Shown in pieces: positions 32,972 to 39,241 of a DNA stretch of 64,000 nt. How positions within the stretch are numbered: position 1 is the first letter of the stretch; the number at the start of each line of letters is the position of its first letter. The notes beneath the pieces are model-generated. The model saw nothing but the letters and a program-made list of their open reading frames with translations. It was not told the DNA's origin and searched no databases. The position numbers were made by a program, and so were the translations under genes. The stretch is from a virus: IMG/VR virus record IMGVR_UViG_3300035698_010466, positions 1 through 64,000 of that record. The stretch is one strand, 5' to 3'.

Positions 32972-33754
32972 ATGGATATAAAGTATATTTGTAAAGAATG
33001 CAATATTGAATTTAAAACATTTCAAGATAAAGCTAATCATGTTAGATGGAAACATAAAGATAATTCAAATTATTTAATAAAGGCAAGTGAATCTGCTAAA
33101 AAAGCTTGGACTAAAAAATTAGGGAAATGGGTAGATGAAACTACTGAATGTTACATATGTAAAACTATATTTGATATTAGATATAGAGAAGGAAAGAAAA
33201 AAAATAAATATTTTTGTTCAAGATCATGCGCAAATAGTAGAATTATTACTAAAAAAACTAGAGATAAAATATCTAAATCGTTAATCGGTAAACCTTCTCC
33301 ACGTATTCATTTGAACATTAAAAAAGTTTGTGGTCAATGTAATTGTGAATTTGAAGTACGTGCTACAAGAAGAAATCAAAAGTTTTGTTCTATAGAATGT
33401 TCGAATAAATTTAGAAAAAAAACTAGGTCAGAATTTGCAAATTATAAATCTGAATGTAGATTTAATTTTAATTTAGCTGATTACCCTGATGAATTTGATT
33501 TTACTTTAATAGAAAATTTTGGTTGGTATAAAGCTGCAAATAGAGGAAATAATTTAAACGGTATTAGCAGAGATCATATGATAAGTGTTAAATATGGATA
33601 TGAACATAATATCGATTCAAAATTTATTAGTCATCCTGCAAATTGTAAATTAATGAGGCATAATGATAATGTAAGTAAATATACAAAATGTTCTATTTCT
33701 CTAACAGAATTATTAAATAAAATAGAATATTGGAATAAAACATATAAAAAATAA
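32972..33754 (+). CDS. HNH homing endonuclease with zinc fingers
   Basis: 260 residues, inserted between tRNA-Ala and tRNA-Gly(GCC). An N-terminal C2H2-type finger (YICKECNIEFKTF..H..H) is followed by two treble-clef-like Cys clusters (CYICKTIF..FCSRSCA; CGQCNCEFEV..FCSIECS). The C-terminal nuclease has RDHMISVKYGYEHN and HPANCKLMRHNDN, an HNH pattern. Its own promoter box abuts the start codon. It likely recognises a tRNA-region site lacking the insertion. Confidence 0.8.
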   Translation: MDIKYICKECNIEFKTFQDKANHVRWKHKDNSNYLIKASESAKKAWTKKLGKWVDETTECYICKTIFDIRYREGKKKNKYFCSRSCANSRIITKKTRDKISKSLIGKPSPRIHLNIKKVCGQCNCEFEVRATRRNQKFCSIECSNKFRKKTRSEFANYKSECRFNFNLADYPDEFDFTLIENFGWYKAANRGNNLNGISRDHMISVKYGYEHNIDSKFISHPANCKLMRHNDNVSKYTKCSISLTELLNKIEYWNKTYKK

Positions 33755-33773
33755 TAAAAGATTATTTTTAATT

Positions 33774-33846
33774 GCGATAATAGCTCAGTTGGTAGAGCAT
33801 TAGGTTGCCAATCTAAAGGTCGTGGGTTCGAATCCCATTTATCGCT
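33774..33846 (+). tRNA. tRNA-Gly(GCC)
   Basis: Perfect acceptor GCGATAA/TTATCGC, D stem GCTC/GAGC, anticodon loop TTGCCAA, T arm GTGGG TTCGAAT CCCAT. Confidence 0.95.
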
Positions 33847-33852
33847 CCAAAC

Positions 33853-33926
33853 GCTTCCATAGTTTAGAAGGCAGAAAACCCCGGATTTGTAACCCGGAAA
33901 ACTCAGTTCGATCCTGAGTGGGAGCT
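33853..33926 (+). tRNA. tRNA-Thr(TGT)
   Basis: Acceptor GCTTCCA/TGGGAGC, anticodon loop TTTGTAA, T arm CTCAG TTCGATC CTGAG. Confidence 0.9.
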
Positions 33927-33949
33927 CTCAAATAAATCAAAAATAGTAT

Positions 33950-34459
33950 ATGATAGGTACAATTACAATAATTCAATCTTTAATAATAGTATCATATATT
34001 ACTTTTCTTTTAATAAAATTTAAAGGACCTTTATCGTCGATATCACAATCATGGTATGCATTAAAGCCTTATAATTTAAGTTACTTATTTTATATTTTTA
34101 TGATATCATTAGGTTTATGTATGGATTTTAGACATGATCCTTTTTATTATATGTCAGGAATGGGTTTATTTTTAGTCGCAGGAGCGGCTGCATTTAGATC
34201 AAAATATAAAGGAACAAATATTCTACATTATACAGGAGTGTTATTAGCTACTGTTTTTGCTTTTTGGGGGCAATATTATAAAGTAGGTATATTACCACAG
34301 AGTATTAGTATACTCTCACTGGTCGCTCTGATATTTATCTTTTTTAGAAAGGATTATTTATGGTGGATAGAAATAGCAATATTCATATCAATAATGATAG
34401 GATTTGCAATACAAGATATGCGGGGTGGACTGGAGATGGTTACCAGCTCGGGCTCATAA
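33950..34459 (+). CDS. membrane protein running into a tRNA gene
   Basis: 169 residues with about five predicted membrane helices (IIQSLIIVSYITFLLI, YLFYIFMISLGLCM, MGLFLVAGAAAF, YTGVLLATVFAFWG, ISILSLVALIFIFF, IEIAIFISIMIGFAI). No family recognised. The reading frame has no stop of its own: the last 13 codons or so (MRGGLEMVTSSGS) are encoded by the 5' half of the initiator tRNA at 34419, and the stop TAA lies in its anticodon loop. So either the gene was truncated by tRNA insertion or the overlap is functional. It stands alone inside the tRNA array. Confidence 0.6.
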   Translation: MIGTITIIQSLIIVSYITFLLIKFKGPLSSISQSWYALKPYNLSYLFYIFMISLGLCMDFRHDPFYYMSGMGLFLVAGAAAFRSKYKGTNILHYTGVLLATVFAFWGQYYKVGILPQSISILSLVALIFIFFRKDYLWWIEIAIFISIMIGFAIQDMRGGLEMVTSSGS

Positions 34460-34494
34460 CCCGAACGACGAAGGTTCGATTCCTTCCCCCGCAC
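34419..34494 (+). tRNA. initiator-type tRNA-fMet(CAT), copy 2
   Basis: TGCGGGG/CCCCGCA acceptor, anticodon arm TCGGG CTCATAA CCCGA with three G-C pairs, T arm GAAGG TTCGATT CCTTC. Overlaps the end of the membrane protein frame by about 40 bases. Confidence 0.82.
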
Positions 34495-34538
34495 CCATAA
34501 CGCGGTTAGAGTTTCGCGTTTAAACAAAAACTCAAAAT

Positions 34539-34611
34539 TGACAGATAGCCCAAATGGTAGAGGGTCCGGCTGTTAACCGGAAAGATATAGGTTCGAACCC
34601 TATTCTGTCAG
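34539..34611 (+). tRNA. tRNA-Asn(GTT)
   Basis: Perfect acceptor TGACAGA/TCTGTCA, anticodon arm TCCGG CTGTTAA CCGGA, T arm ATAGG TTCGAAC CCTAT, G73. Confidence 0.95.
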
Positions 34612-34618
34612 CAAATAT

Positions 34619-34693
34619 GCTCGTGTGGTCAAAATGGTAAAGGCGCTGGTTTTAGACACCAGAGATTTGAGGGTTCGACTCCCTCCATGAGTA
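34619..34693 (+). tRNA. tRNA-Leu(TAG) with short variable loop
   Basis: Acceptor GCTCGTG/CATGAGT, anticodon arm CTGGT TTTAGAC ACCAG, T arm GAGGG TTCGACT CCCTC. The variable region is only about 6 bases, whereas Leu tRNAs normally have a long extra arm. Confidence 0.85.
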
Positions 34694-34694
34694 C

Positions 34695-34777
34695 AAAGAA
34701 AGTAAGGTTAAAGATGATAGTCTGTAATAAAGCCGACGACTATACGAGATGCATCTCGTTTCCGGTTATCTTTCTTT
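34695..34777 (+). other. self-closing spacer with two inner hairpins
   Basis: AAAGAAAG pairs with CTTTCTTT; inside are TAGTC/GACTA and the palindrome ACGAGATGCATCTCGT. Confidence 0.6.
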
Positions 34778-34782
34778 CTTTA

Positions 34783-34852
34783 GATGATATAACTCAATGG
34801 GTAGAGTAGGGCTTAGCGGCCTTAGTTACAGGTTCGAATCCTGTTATCATCG
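34783..34852 (+). tRNA. 70-nt tRNA with abnormal anticodon loop
   Basis: Perfect acceptor GATGATA/TATCATC, D stem ACTC/GAGT, T arm ACAGG TTCGAAT CCTGT, G73. The anticodon stem pairs as AGGGC/GCCTT with a 6-base loop TTAGCG, or as TAGGG/CCTTA with an 8-base loop. Amino acid not assignable. Confidence 0.6.
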
Positions 34853-34872
34853 CAACAATAATATTCTGCATA

Positions 34873-34932
34873 AGGATGCCTACAGCAAACTAAACTAAAC
34901 CAAACTTTTAATTTGAAAACACTGTGTATCCT
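34873..34932 (+). repeat. TACAGCAAA hairpin element, copy 2
   Basis: AGGATGC/GTATCCT stem and loop beginning CTACAGCAAACTAAACTAAA, matching copy 1 at 32773. Confidence 0.6.
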
Positions 34933-34938
34933 GTATAT

Positions 34939-35018
34939 GATCCTGTGGTGAAAATGGTAGACACGTTAGGTTTAAGCCCTAATGCTTATGCGTGCCGGTT
35001 CGAATCCGGCCAGGATTA
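34939..35018 (+). tRNA. tRNA-Leu(TAA)
   Basis: Acceptor GATCCTG/CAGGATT, anticodon arm TTAGG TTTAAGC CCTAA, short extra arm TGCTTATGCGT, T arm GCCGG TTCGAAT CCGGC. Confidence 0.95.
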
Positions 35019-35064
35019 CACGGTGGTTTTTCGAGGGTTCCACTTCAAATAAACCTGAGACCAT

Positions 35065-35139
35065 GCTCCTTTAGCTTAGTAGGTTTAAAGCGTGATTCTT
35101 ACAAAATTGAGACCGGTGGTTCGAATCCACCAGGGAGTA
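35065..35139 (+). tRNA. tRNA-Val(TAC)
   Basis: Acceptor GCTCCTT/AGGGAGT, D stem GCTT/AAGC, anticodon loop CTTACAA, T arm GGTGG TTCGAAT CCACC. Confidence 0.92.
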
Positions 35140-35145
35140 CAATAT

Positions 35146-35218
35146 ACACGTATAGTTCAATCGGATAGAACATATGACTACGAATCATAAGATGAGGGTT
35201 CGATTCCTTCTATGTGTA
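35146..35218 (+). tRNA. tRNA-Arg(ACG)
   Basis: Acceptor ACACGTA/TATGTGT, anticodon arm TATGA CTACGAA TCATA, T arm GAGGG TTCGATT CCTTC. A34 would need host TadA deamination. Confidence 0.92.
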
Positions 35219-35232
35219 CAATAATTACAAAT

Positions 35233-35316
35233 GCCCCTGTATCTCATCGGTCTTCTAAACCGAGTCGTTAAATGAGTAATTGGAGTGACGTGTGGGTTCG
35301 ATTCCCTCCAGGGGTT
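35233..35316 (+). tRNA. tRNA-like gene, Arg(TCT) arm displaced
   Basis: Acceptor GCCCCTG/CAGGGGT and T loop TTCGATT are clear. A perfect anticodon arm TCGGT CTTCTAA ACCGA (TCT) sits where the D arm should be, enclosed by CTCAT/ATGAG, and 26 bases separate it from the T arm. No normal D arm. Confidence 0.55.
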
Positions 35317-35318
35317 CT

Positions 35319-35400
35319 AAAATTCAGTTTTCTGACACCTAGGGTTAGTGAATAATTTAAAGCAGAACATAAGTGGTACACAAGTCCACGACTGAATTTT
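35319..35400 (+). other. self-closing spacer, cloverleaf-like
   Basis: AAAATTCAGT pairs perfectly with ACTGAATTTT (10 bp); inside are CAC..GTG, CTG..CAG and GTGG..CCAC hairpins, giving a multi-branched shape without a T loop. Confidence 0.6.
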
Positions 35401-35407
35401 TTGACAT

Positions 35408-35478
35408 ACGTCTGTATCTTAATGGTAAAGTACTGGTCTCCAAAACCAGCAATGGGGGTTCGACTCCTCCCAGGCGTG
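35408..35478 (+). tRNA. tRNA-Trp(CCA)
   Basis: Acceptor ACGTCTG/CAGGCGT, anticodon arm CTGGT CTCCAAA ACCAG, G73. Confidence 0.95.
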
Positions 35479-35488
35479 CACATAACAT

Positions 35489-35563
35489 CGATACGTGGCC
35501 AAGTAGGTGAAGGCACCTGGCTGATAACCAGGAGATGCGCAGGTTCAATTCCTGCCGTATCGA
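35489..35563 (+). tRNA. tRNA-Ile(GAT)
   Basis: Perfect acceptor CGATACG/CGTATCG, anticodon arm CCTGG CTGATAA CCAGG, T arm GCAGG TTCAATT CCTGC. Confidence 0.96.
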
Positions 35564-35568
35564 CATAA

Positions 35569-35653
35569 GGAAGGCTGACAGAAAGGTATTGTATTAGTTT
35601 GCTAAACTAAAGTCTGTGTCAAACCAGTGGGGGTTCGAATCCGCCGCCTTCCT
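35569..35653 (+). tRNA. tRNA-Ser(GCT)
   Basis: Class II. Acceptor GGAAGGC/GCCTTCC, anticodon arm TTAGT TTGCTAA ACTAA, long extra arm, same T arm as tRNA-Ser(TGA). Confidence 0.92.
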
Positions 35654-35683
35654 CAAAAAATATTTTAAAAATAATCACCCAAA

Positions 35684-35734
35684 AATTTTTATTTCCCAAT
35701 AAAATTGATTATATTTAATTATAATTAAAAACGG
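35684..35734 (+). repeat. dispersed promoter-like element, last copy
   Basis: TTTTTATTTCCCAATAAAATT, GATTATATTTAATTATAATT and AAAAACGG match the tandem repeats at 28445. It directly precedes the small gene at 35740, supporting a promoter role. Confidence 0.6.
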
Positions 35735-35739
35735 AAATA

Positions 35740-35907
35740 ATGAAAGTAACAATAATGAAAATGAAACACACCTTATTAGTTGAAGACAAAAAAGGTAAAG
35801 AGTCTCAAATTCCATTATGGGCTTTGATTGATGAATGTGGTCATACTATGATACAAGTTTATAGTAAAGAAGAACCAATAGAATTACAAAAAGAATTAGA
35901 AAAATAG
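35740..35907 (+). CDS. small hypothetical protein
   Basis: 55 residues from ATG 35740, with the promoter-like repeat immediately upstream. The sequence (HTLLVEDKKGKESQIPLWAL, GHTMIQVYSKEEPI) is protein-like and charged. No family recognised. It lies inside the RNA region between tRNA-Ser and the tRNA-Met/RNase P RNA group. Confidence 0.5.
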   Translation: MKVTIMKMKHTLLVEDKKGKESQIPLWALIDECGHTMIQVYSKEEPIELQKELEK

Positions 35908-36146
35908 AAAATTATTGATTAAGTGTACTAAGGTTCTGATACCAAGCTGTAAACGCGCAAGGAGGATATACCGACATCGCTGGTATGAGAAAACATGCTA
36001 ATCAATATATAAAAATTAATCCCGTAAAAGCAATTAAGAATGTATGCATACAATCGGTATTTTTAAGTTGCAACTTGAAGGCACCCCGTCATTGATGGTA
36101 CTAATGTTCGACTCATTGGCAATGAATTAATTGTGAGGGATTATAT
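35908..36146 (+). other. structured spacer with T-arm minihelix
   Basis: TTGATTA/TAATCAA closes the first half. TAATCCC/GGGATTA closes the second and encloses TCATTG..CAATGA around a T arm AATG TTCGACT CATT. No complete tRNA. Confidence 0.4.
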
Positions 36147-36220
36147 GGCGAGGTAGCTTAGTTGGTCAGAGCGTCGGAATCATAACCCGAAGGTCACCGG
36201 TTCGAAACCGGTCCTCGCTA
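36147..36220 (+). tRNA. tRNA-Met(CAT), elongator type
   Basis: Acceptor GGCGAGG/CCTCGCT, D stem GCTT/GAGC, anticodon loop ATCATAA, T arm ACCGG TTCGAAA CCGGT. The anticodon stem lacks the three G-C pairs of initiators. Confidence 0.9.
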
Positions 36221-36224
36221 CATT

Positions 36225-36420
36225 AAAAGAATGTCCATCGCTCGTAAGAGAGGAAGTTCAGGACATCGCAGTTTAAGGCAGGAGATTCAACGCTTATCGG
36301 AATCGTTCGTACTGCCGAGGATGCAACTTCAAAACAGCTTAGAGGATGAACTGCTCATAAAGCAAGGTAGAAGGCAAAGATAAATGATGGACCACGACAG
36401 GATCCTGGCTATATTCTTTT
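36225..36420 (+). ncRNA. rnpB: RNase P RNA, minimal form
   Basis: Catalytic RNA that trims tRNA 5' ends. P1 is a perfect AAAAGAAT/ATTCTTTT (36225-36232, 36413-36420). P2 is GTCCAT/ATGGAC. P3 is a tiny CTC GTAA GAG hairpin. CR-I GAGGAAGTTCAGGAC is followed by P4 pairing CAGGA with TCCTG. CR-IV appears as AGCAAGGTAGAAGGCAAAGAT, and CR-V as GGACCACGACAGG ending in TGGCT. These follow the bacterial type in order and spacing. At about 196 nt it is roughly half the usual 350-400, so most of the specificity domain and peripheral helices are gone. It sits 5 bases after a tRNA-Met gene. Confidence 0.88.
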
Positions 36421-36429
36421 AAAAATTAA

Positions 36430-36535
36430 ATTGAGTGGTAGTAGGACGGAATATTGTAGGTTGCTGGACACAAACCGCAATAAAGGTAAAGCTCTAAATT
36501 GTAAAATCCAGTAAGGGCGAATAAAGTAACTCAAT
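36430..36535 (+). other. self-closing structured spacer
   Basis: ATTGAGT pairs with ACTCAAT, extended by A-run/T-run pairing, around about 90 bases after the RNase P RNA. No gene recognised. Confidence 0.45.
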
Positions 36536-36543
36536 TTTTATAT

Positions 36544-36615
36544 GGTGTTTGAAGCATTAAGGTGATGCGTCTGACTGTGACTCAGAAGAACTTGGATCAA
36601 TACCAAGCTAATACC
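36544..36615 (+). tRNA. tRNA-His(GTG)
   Basis: Anticodon arm TCTGA CTGTGAC TCAGA, extra 5' G opposite C73 (His identity), D stem GCAT/ATGC, T stem CTTGG/CCAAG with loop ATCAATA. Confidence 0.88.
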
Positions 36616-36652
36616 CCAATTTAATAAGTATAAATATTTTAAATTAATTAAC

Positions 36653-37162
36653 ATGAGCAAGTATACAAAAACATTAGTCGTTGATAATAGTTATATTCCA
36701 CGAAGTATAATTCGTACAGAAAGAGCCTTTGTTATTTCATATAAAGGAAATGCTGATGTTATTGCAGAACATCCAGAATCATTTAAGTTAGTTAATCCTA
36801 ATTTAGATATTTTAAAGCCATCAATAATTAAAGTACACAGATTTATTAATTCTCCATTTTATAAAGTTCCTTTAACAAGAGTGAATGTTTTTAGACGTGA
36901 TAATTTTGAATGTGTATATTGTGGAAAGGGTGATCATAAAAAAGAATTAACTCTTGACCACGTAATTCCTAAATCAAAGGGTGGTCCAGATTCTTGGGAT
37001 AATTTAGTAACTGCATGCAAATCATGTAATATCGAAAAATCTGATTTAACTTTAGAAGAATGGGGTAAGGAAATTCCTAAACCACATAGACCACATTATT
37101 TAATGTTAATAAAAAAATTAGATTATGTTCCAGAAGAATGGAAAAAATACTTATTATTCTAA
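36653..37162 (+). CDS. HNH endonuclease
   Basis: 169 residues. A compact HNH domain at about 82-130: FRRDNFECVYCGKGDH, LTLDHVIPKSKGG, WDNLVTACKSCN, with the two CxxC zinc pairs intact. Upstream VDNSYIPRSIIRTERA and AFVISYKGNADVI are typical of a widespread bacterial and phage HNH family whose role is often unclear rather than proven homing. A terminator follows 6 bases after the stop. Confidence 0.85.
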   Translation: MSKYTKTLVVDNSYIPRSIIRTERAFVISYKGNADVIAEHPESFKLVNPNLDILKPSIIKVHRFINSPFYKVPLTRVNVFRRDNFECVYCGKGDHKKELTLDHVIPKSKGGPDSWDNLVTACKSCNIEKSDLTLEEWGKEIPKPHRPHYLMLIKKLDYVPEEWKKYLLF

Positions 37163-37168
37163 ACAAAG

Positions 37169-37189
37169 CCTGATTAATTTCAGGTTTTT
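37169..37189 (+). terminator. rho-independent terminator
   Basis: CCTGA and TCAGG pair around TTAATT, followed by five T. It ends the HNH unit just before tRNA-Cys. Confidence 0.75.
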
Positions 37190-37191
37190 AT

Positions 37192-37272
37192 GAAGGTGTA
37201 CCTAAGCGGCCAAAGGGGATGGATTGCAAATTCATTGCGAAAGCTTCGTCAGTTCGAATCTGACTACCTTCT
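37192..37272 (+). tRNA. tRNA-Cys(GCA)
   Basis: Acceptor GAAGGTG/TACCTTC, anticodon arm ATGGA TTGCAAA TTCAT, T arm GTCAG TTCGAAT CTGAC and T73, the Cys identity base. The variable loop is long. Confidence 0.87.
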
Positions 37273-37363
37273 CTCTTTCAGAAATCATATACTTAGTTTA
37301 TATTTTAATTAAACTAATGTTAATATATGCTATATAAAAATATAGATAATTTAAAAATCCAAT

Positions 37364-39241
37364 ATGTCTAAAAACATTGAACAAAAATATCAAAAACTTA
37401 CTGATACTGAGCATGTTCTGAAAAGACCAGGCATGTACATAGGTTCAATTAAACCTCACACAGAAGAAGTTCATCTTATTAACGATAAATCAAAAAGCTT
37501 TGAATTACAAGAAATTACTTATAATCCAGGTTTTTTGAAAATCTTTGACGAGATTATTTCTAACTCTATTGACGAACATAAAAGAAATCCTAAGCTTAAT
37601 CAGATTAAAGTTAATATTGATTTAGAAACTTCTAAAATTTCTATTTGGGATAACGGAGGTATACCTGTTGAAATCCATAAAGAATATGATGAATGGGTAC
37701 CTGAAATGATTTTCAGTAATCTTAAAGCTGGAAGTAATTTCGATGATACTGAAGAACGAATTGTTGTTGGTACAAATGGAGTTGGGAGTACGGTTACAAA
37801 TATTTTTAGTACAATGTTTACTGTTGATACATGCGATGGTAAAAAAAGGTTTGTACAAGTTTATTCTGATAATATGTCAAAACGAACTAAACCTAAAATT
37901 ATAAAAGCTAAAAGAGCATTTACTGAGATTACATATATACCTGATCTTAAAAGATTTGGTATGAAAACTATTGATAAAGCTTCACTTAAAATGATTAAGA
38001 AAAGACTTTATGATATTGCAGCATGTAATCCTAAAATGAAAATTAAATTAAATGGAGATACTATTTTATTTAGAACATTCAAAGAATATTCTGAGTTATA
38101 TGTAACTCCTGTTTTTTATGAACAATCAAATAATTGGCAAATCGGAATAGGTCATTCAACAAATGGATTTAAAGCAATTTCATTTGTAAATTCAGTAGAA
38201 ACAAAAGATGGTGGTAGTCATGTAAATAATATAGCATGGCAAATTACACAAGATCTTAGAGAAAGAATAAAAAGAAAATATCGTGTTGATGTAAAACCAT
38301 CAGAACTTAAGCAACATCTTTATTTGTTTATTAATTCTACTATTATTAATCCAGCATTTTCTTCACAAACAAAAGAAAAGCTTATAACAGAGCCAAAAGA
38401 GTTTGGAGAAATTCATGTACTTTCAGACAGAATTTTAAAGCAAATTTTTAATTCTGAAATTATTCAATCTGTATTAGATTGGATTGAACGAAAGAAAGAA
38501 GCTGAAGAAAGAGCTAAATTAAGAAAGCTTAATAAGAATCTTGATAAAACAAAAGTTATAAAATTAATTGATGCTAAGAAACGTACTAAAAGAGAAAAAT
38601 GTACATTAGCAATTTTTGAGGGTGACTCAGCCCAAAGTGCGTTTCGTCGTTATAGAGATCCTCAATTACAAGGTGCATTTCCATTGAGAGGTAAATTTGT
38701 TAATGTACGAGAAATTCCTGATTCAAAGGTAGTTCAAAATAAAGAAGTACAAGGATTAATGGCTGCAATAGGTTTAAAGATTGGACACGAACCTAAAGAT
38801 TTAAGATATGGTAAATTACTTGTGTATACTGATGCGGATTTTGATGGTTCAGGTATTGCAGGATTACTTATAAATTTCTTAGGCAAATATTGGCCAGAAT
38901 TATTTGAACAAGGAATTGTATTAAAGGTTGAAACTCCAATCATAGTTGCTAAAAAGGGAAAAGAAACTTTGATATTTTATTCCGATGAAGAATATAAAGA
39001 ATGGGAAAAGAAACAACGAAGTTTAAAATCATGGGACATTGAATATAAGAAAGGATTAGCTGCATTGGAAGATGAAGAATATAAAGAAATTATTAAACAT
39101 CCTCATGCATATATTCTTAAAAAAGATAATAATTTTAATTTAACCCTAAATACGTGGTTTGCAGGTGACTCTGCTCCCCGTAAACACAAGATATTAGGTA
39201 AACCAGTAATTAATAAACAGAGTAAAAAATCTTTATTTTAA
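37364..39241 (+). CDS. 39: DNA topoisomerase II large subunit (ATPase and TOPRIM)
   Basis: 625 residues. GHKL ATPase: RPGMYIGS, EIISNSIDEH (Bergerat N box), WDNGGIPVE and GTNGVGSTVTN. TOPRIM: LAIFEGDSAQ, then VYTDADFDGSGI. In T4 this subunit is split into genes 39 and 60; here it is one continuous frame with no gene-60 type bypass. Its last base is the first base of the next gene (TAATG), so the two subunits are coupled. It relaxes DNA ahead of the fork. Confidence 0.96.
   Translation: MSKNIEQKYQKLTDTEHVLKRPGMYIGSIKPHTEEVHLINDKSKSFELQEITYNPGFLKIFDEIISNSIDEHKRNPKLNQIKVNIDLETSKISIWDNGGIPVEIHKEYDEWVPEMIFSNLKAGSNFDDTEERIVVGTNGVGSTVTNIFSTMFTVDTCDGKKRFVQVYSDNMSKRTKPKIIKAKRAFTEITYIPDLKRFGMKTIDKASLKMIKKRLYDIAACNPKMKIKLNGDTILFRTFKEYSELYVTPVFYEQSNNWQIGIGHSTNGFKAISFVNSVETKDGGSHVNNIAWQITQDLRERIKRKYRVDVKPSELKQHLYLFINSTIINPAFSSQTKEKLITEPKEFGEIHVLSDRILKQIFNSEIIQSVLDWIERKKEAEERAKLRKLNKNLDKTKVIKLIDAKKRTKREKCTLAIFEGDSAQSAFRRYRDPQLQGAFPLRGKFVNVREIPDSKVVQNKEVQGLMAAIGLKIGHEPKDLRYGKLLVYTDADFDGSGIAGLLINFLGKYWPELFEQGIVLKVETPIIVAKKGKETLIFYSDEEYKEWEKKQRSLKSWDIEYKKGLAALEDEEYKEIIKHPHAYILKKDNNFNLTLNTWFAGDSAPRKHKILGKPVINKQSKKSLF

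Noticed and set aside
28900-37280. tRNA array as an attachment site of an integrated prophage
   Set aside because: No integrase and no host genes flank the array; phage structural and replication genes lie on both sides.
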